DNA of 59,831 nt, from the NCBI GenBank assembly GCA_015065105.1, contig SVQZ01000014.1:1-59831 (forward strand). The letters run 5' to 3'. Position 1 is the first letter of the stretch. Each line of letters begins with the position of its first letter. Below the pieces are notes generated by a model, which saw only the letters and a list, made by a program, of their open reading frames with translations, had not been told where the DNA came from and did not search any database. Shown in pieces: positions 59,707 to 59,831 of the stretch. The translations under genes and the position numbers were made by a program. The DNA is from Oscillospiraceae bacterium (lineage in GTDB: Bacteria > Bacillota > Clostridia > Oscillospirales > CAG-272).

Positions 59707-59831
59707 CAGACTGTCGAAAAAGTCGGTCGGACGTGTGACAAATCATTTTTTTAAAAGTTTAATGCCCCCAATAAATTAATTGGTAATTAAGCTTCACGAT
59801 TCCAAATATAGTTGAATAACTATTCAATAGC

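Overview
The window looks like a gut-type clostridial (Firmicutes) genome, probably from an uncultured Oscillospirales or Christensenellales-like lineage. The reasons are strong AGGAGG ribosome binding sites, sigma-A promoters with 17-base spacers, a promoter with two Spo0A boxes, ddh-type lysine synthesis, an S-layer-homology surface protein, a LytR-CpsA-Psr protein and an L20-type infC leader. I made no database comparison; family names come from reading motifs.

Positions 1 to about 22,600 are a mosaic of accessory modules. A partial gene and a manganese catalase come first. Then four same-direction copies of a roughly 20-base sequence (1206, 2941, 17896, 22573) mark off three blocks. Block 1 holds one winged-helix/PD-(D/E)XK nuclease gene. 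Block 2 holds an XRE regulator, a Sau3AI-type restriction-modification operon (two cytosine methyltransferases, nuclease, Vsr, unknown gene, deformylase-like gene), a separate three-gene cassette (cytosine methyltransferase, a protein joining a MORC-like ATPase to a histidine kinase, and a receiver-domain partner), two small element genes, and a MerR/TipAS regulator with a MATE exporter. Block 3 is the mobility block: a likely small RNA, an iteron-like repeat field, an excisionase, a replication-type HTH protein, a ribbon-helix-helix-like protein and two tandem tyrosine recombinases. The layout suggests non-autonomous cassettes stacked at one attachment site beside an integrase-bearing element.

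From 22,668 to 25,000 lies a border zone: a two-gene unit (membrane GAF protein plus Bsp6I-like nuclease), tRNA-Pro(TGG), a partial tandem duplication of that tRNA with its upstream flank, and a promoter reading into GC-rich hairpins.

From 25,000 to 48,800 is core chromosome, almost all on the minus strand: tspO, a Spo0A-box gene, rpsU, the cluster smc-ftsY-rdgB-nadD-yqeK-LCP-rsfS-leuS with a PHP gene at its head, then the cluster dprA-topA-trmFO-plsX-rnc-radical SAM-PHP, and the infC-rpmI-rplT operon with an attenuator leader. Many genes overlap by 1 to 8 bases, indicating translational coupling. infC and yqeK appear to use non-AUG starts.

From 48,800 to the end are metabolic and surface genes on the plus strand (sugar isomerase, flavin reductase, GH13 glucosidase, mgtE with a leader ORF and a sequestered ribosome site, ddh, an LRR/SLH surface protein) and a minus-strand GH78 rhamnosidase.

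The strongest candidate for an undescribed system is the methyltransferase / MORC-histidine kinase / split-receiver trio at 9079-14824.
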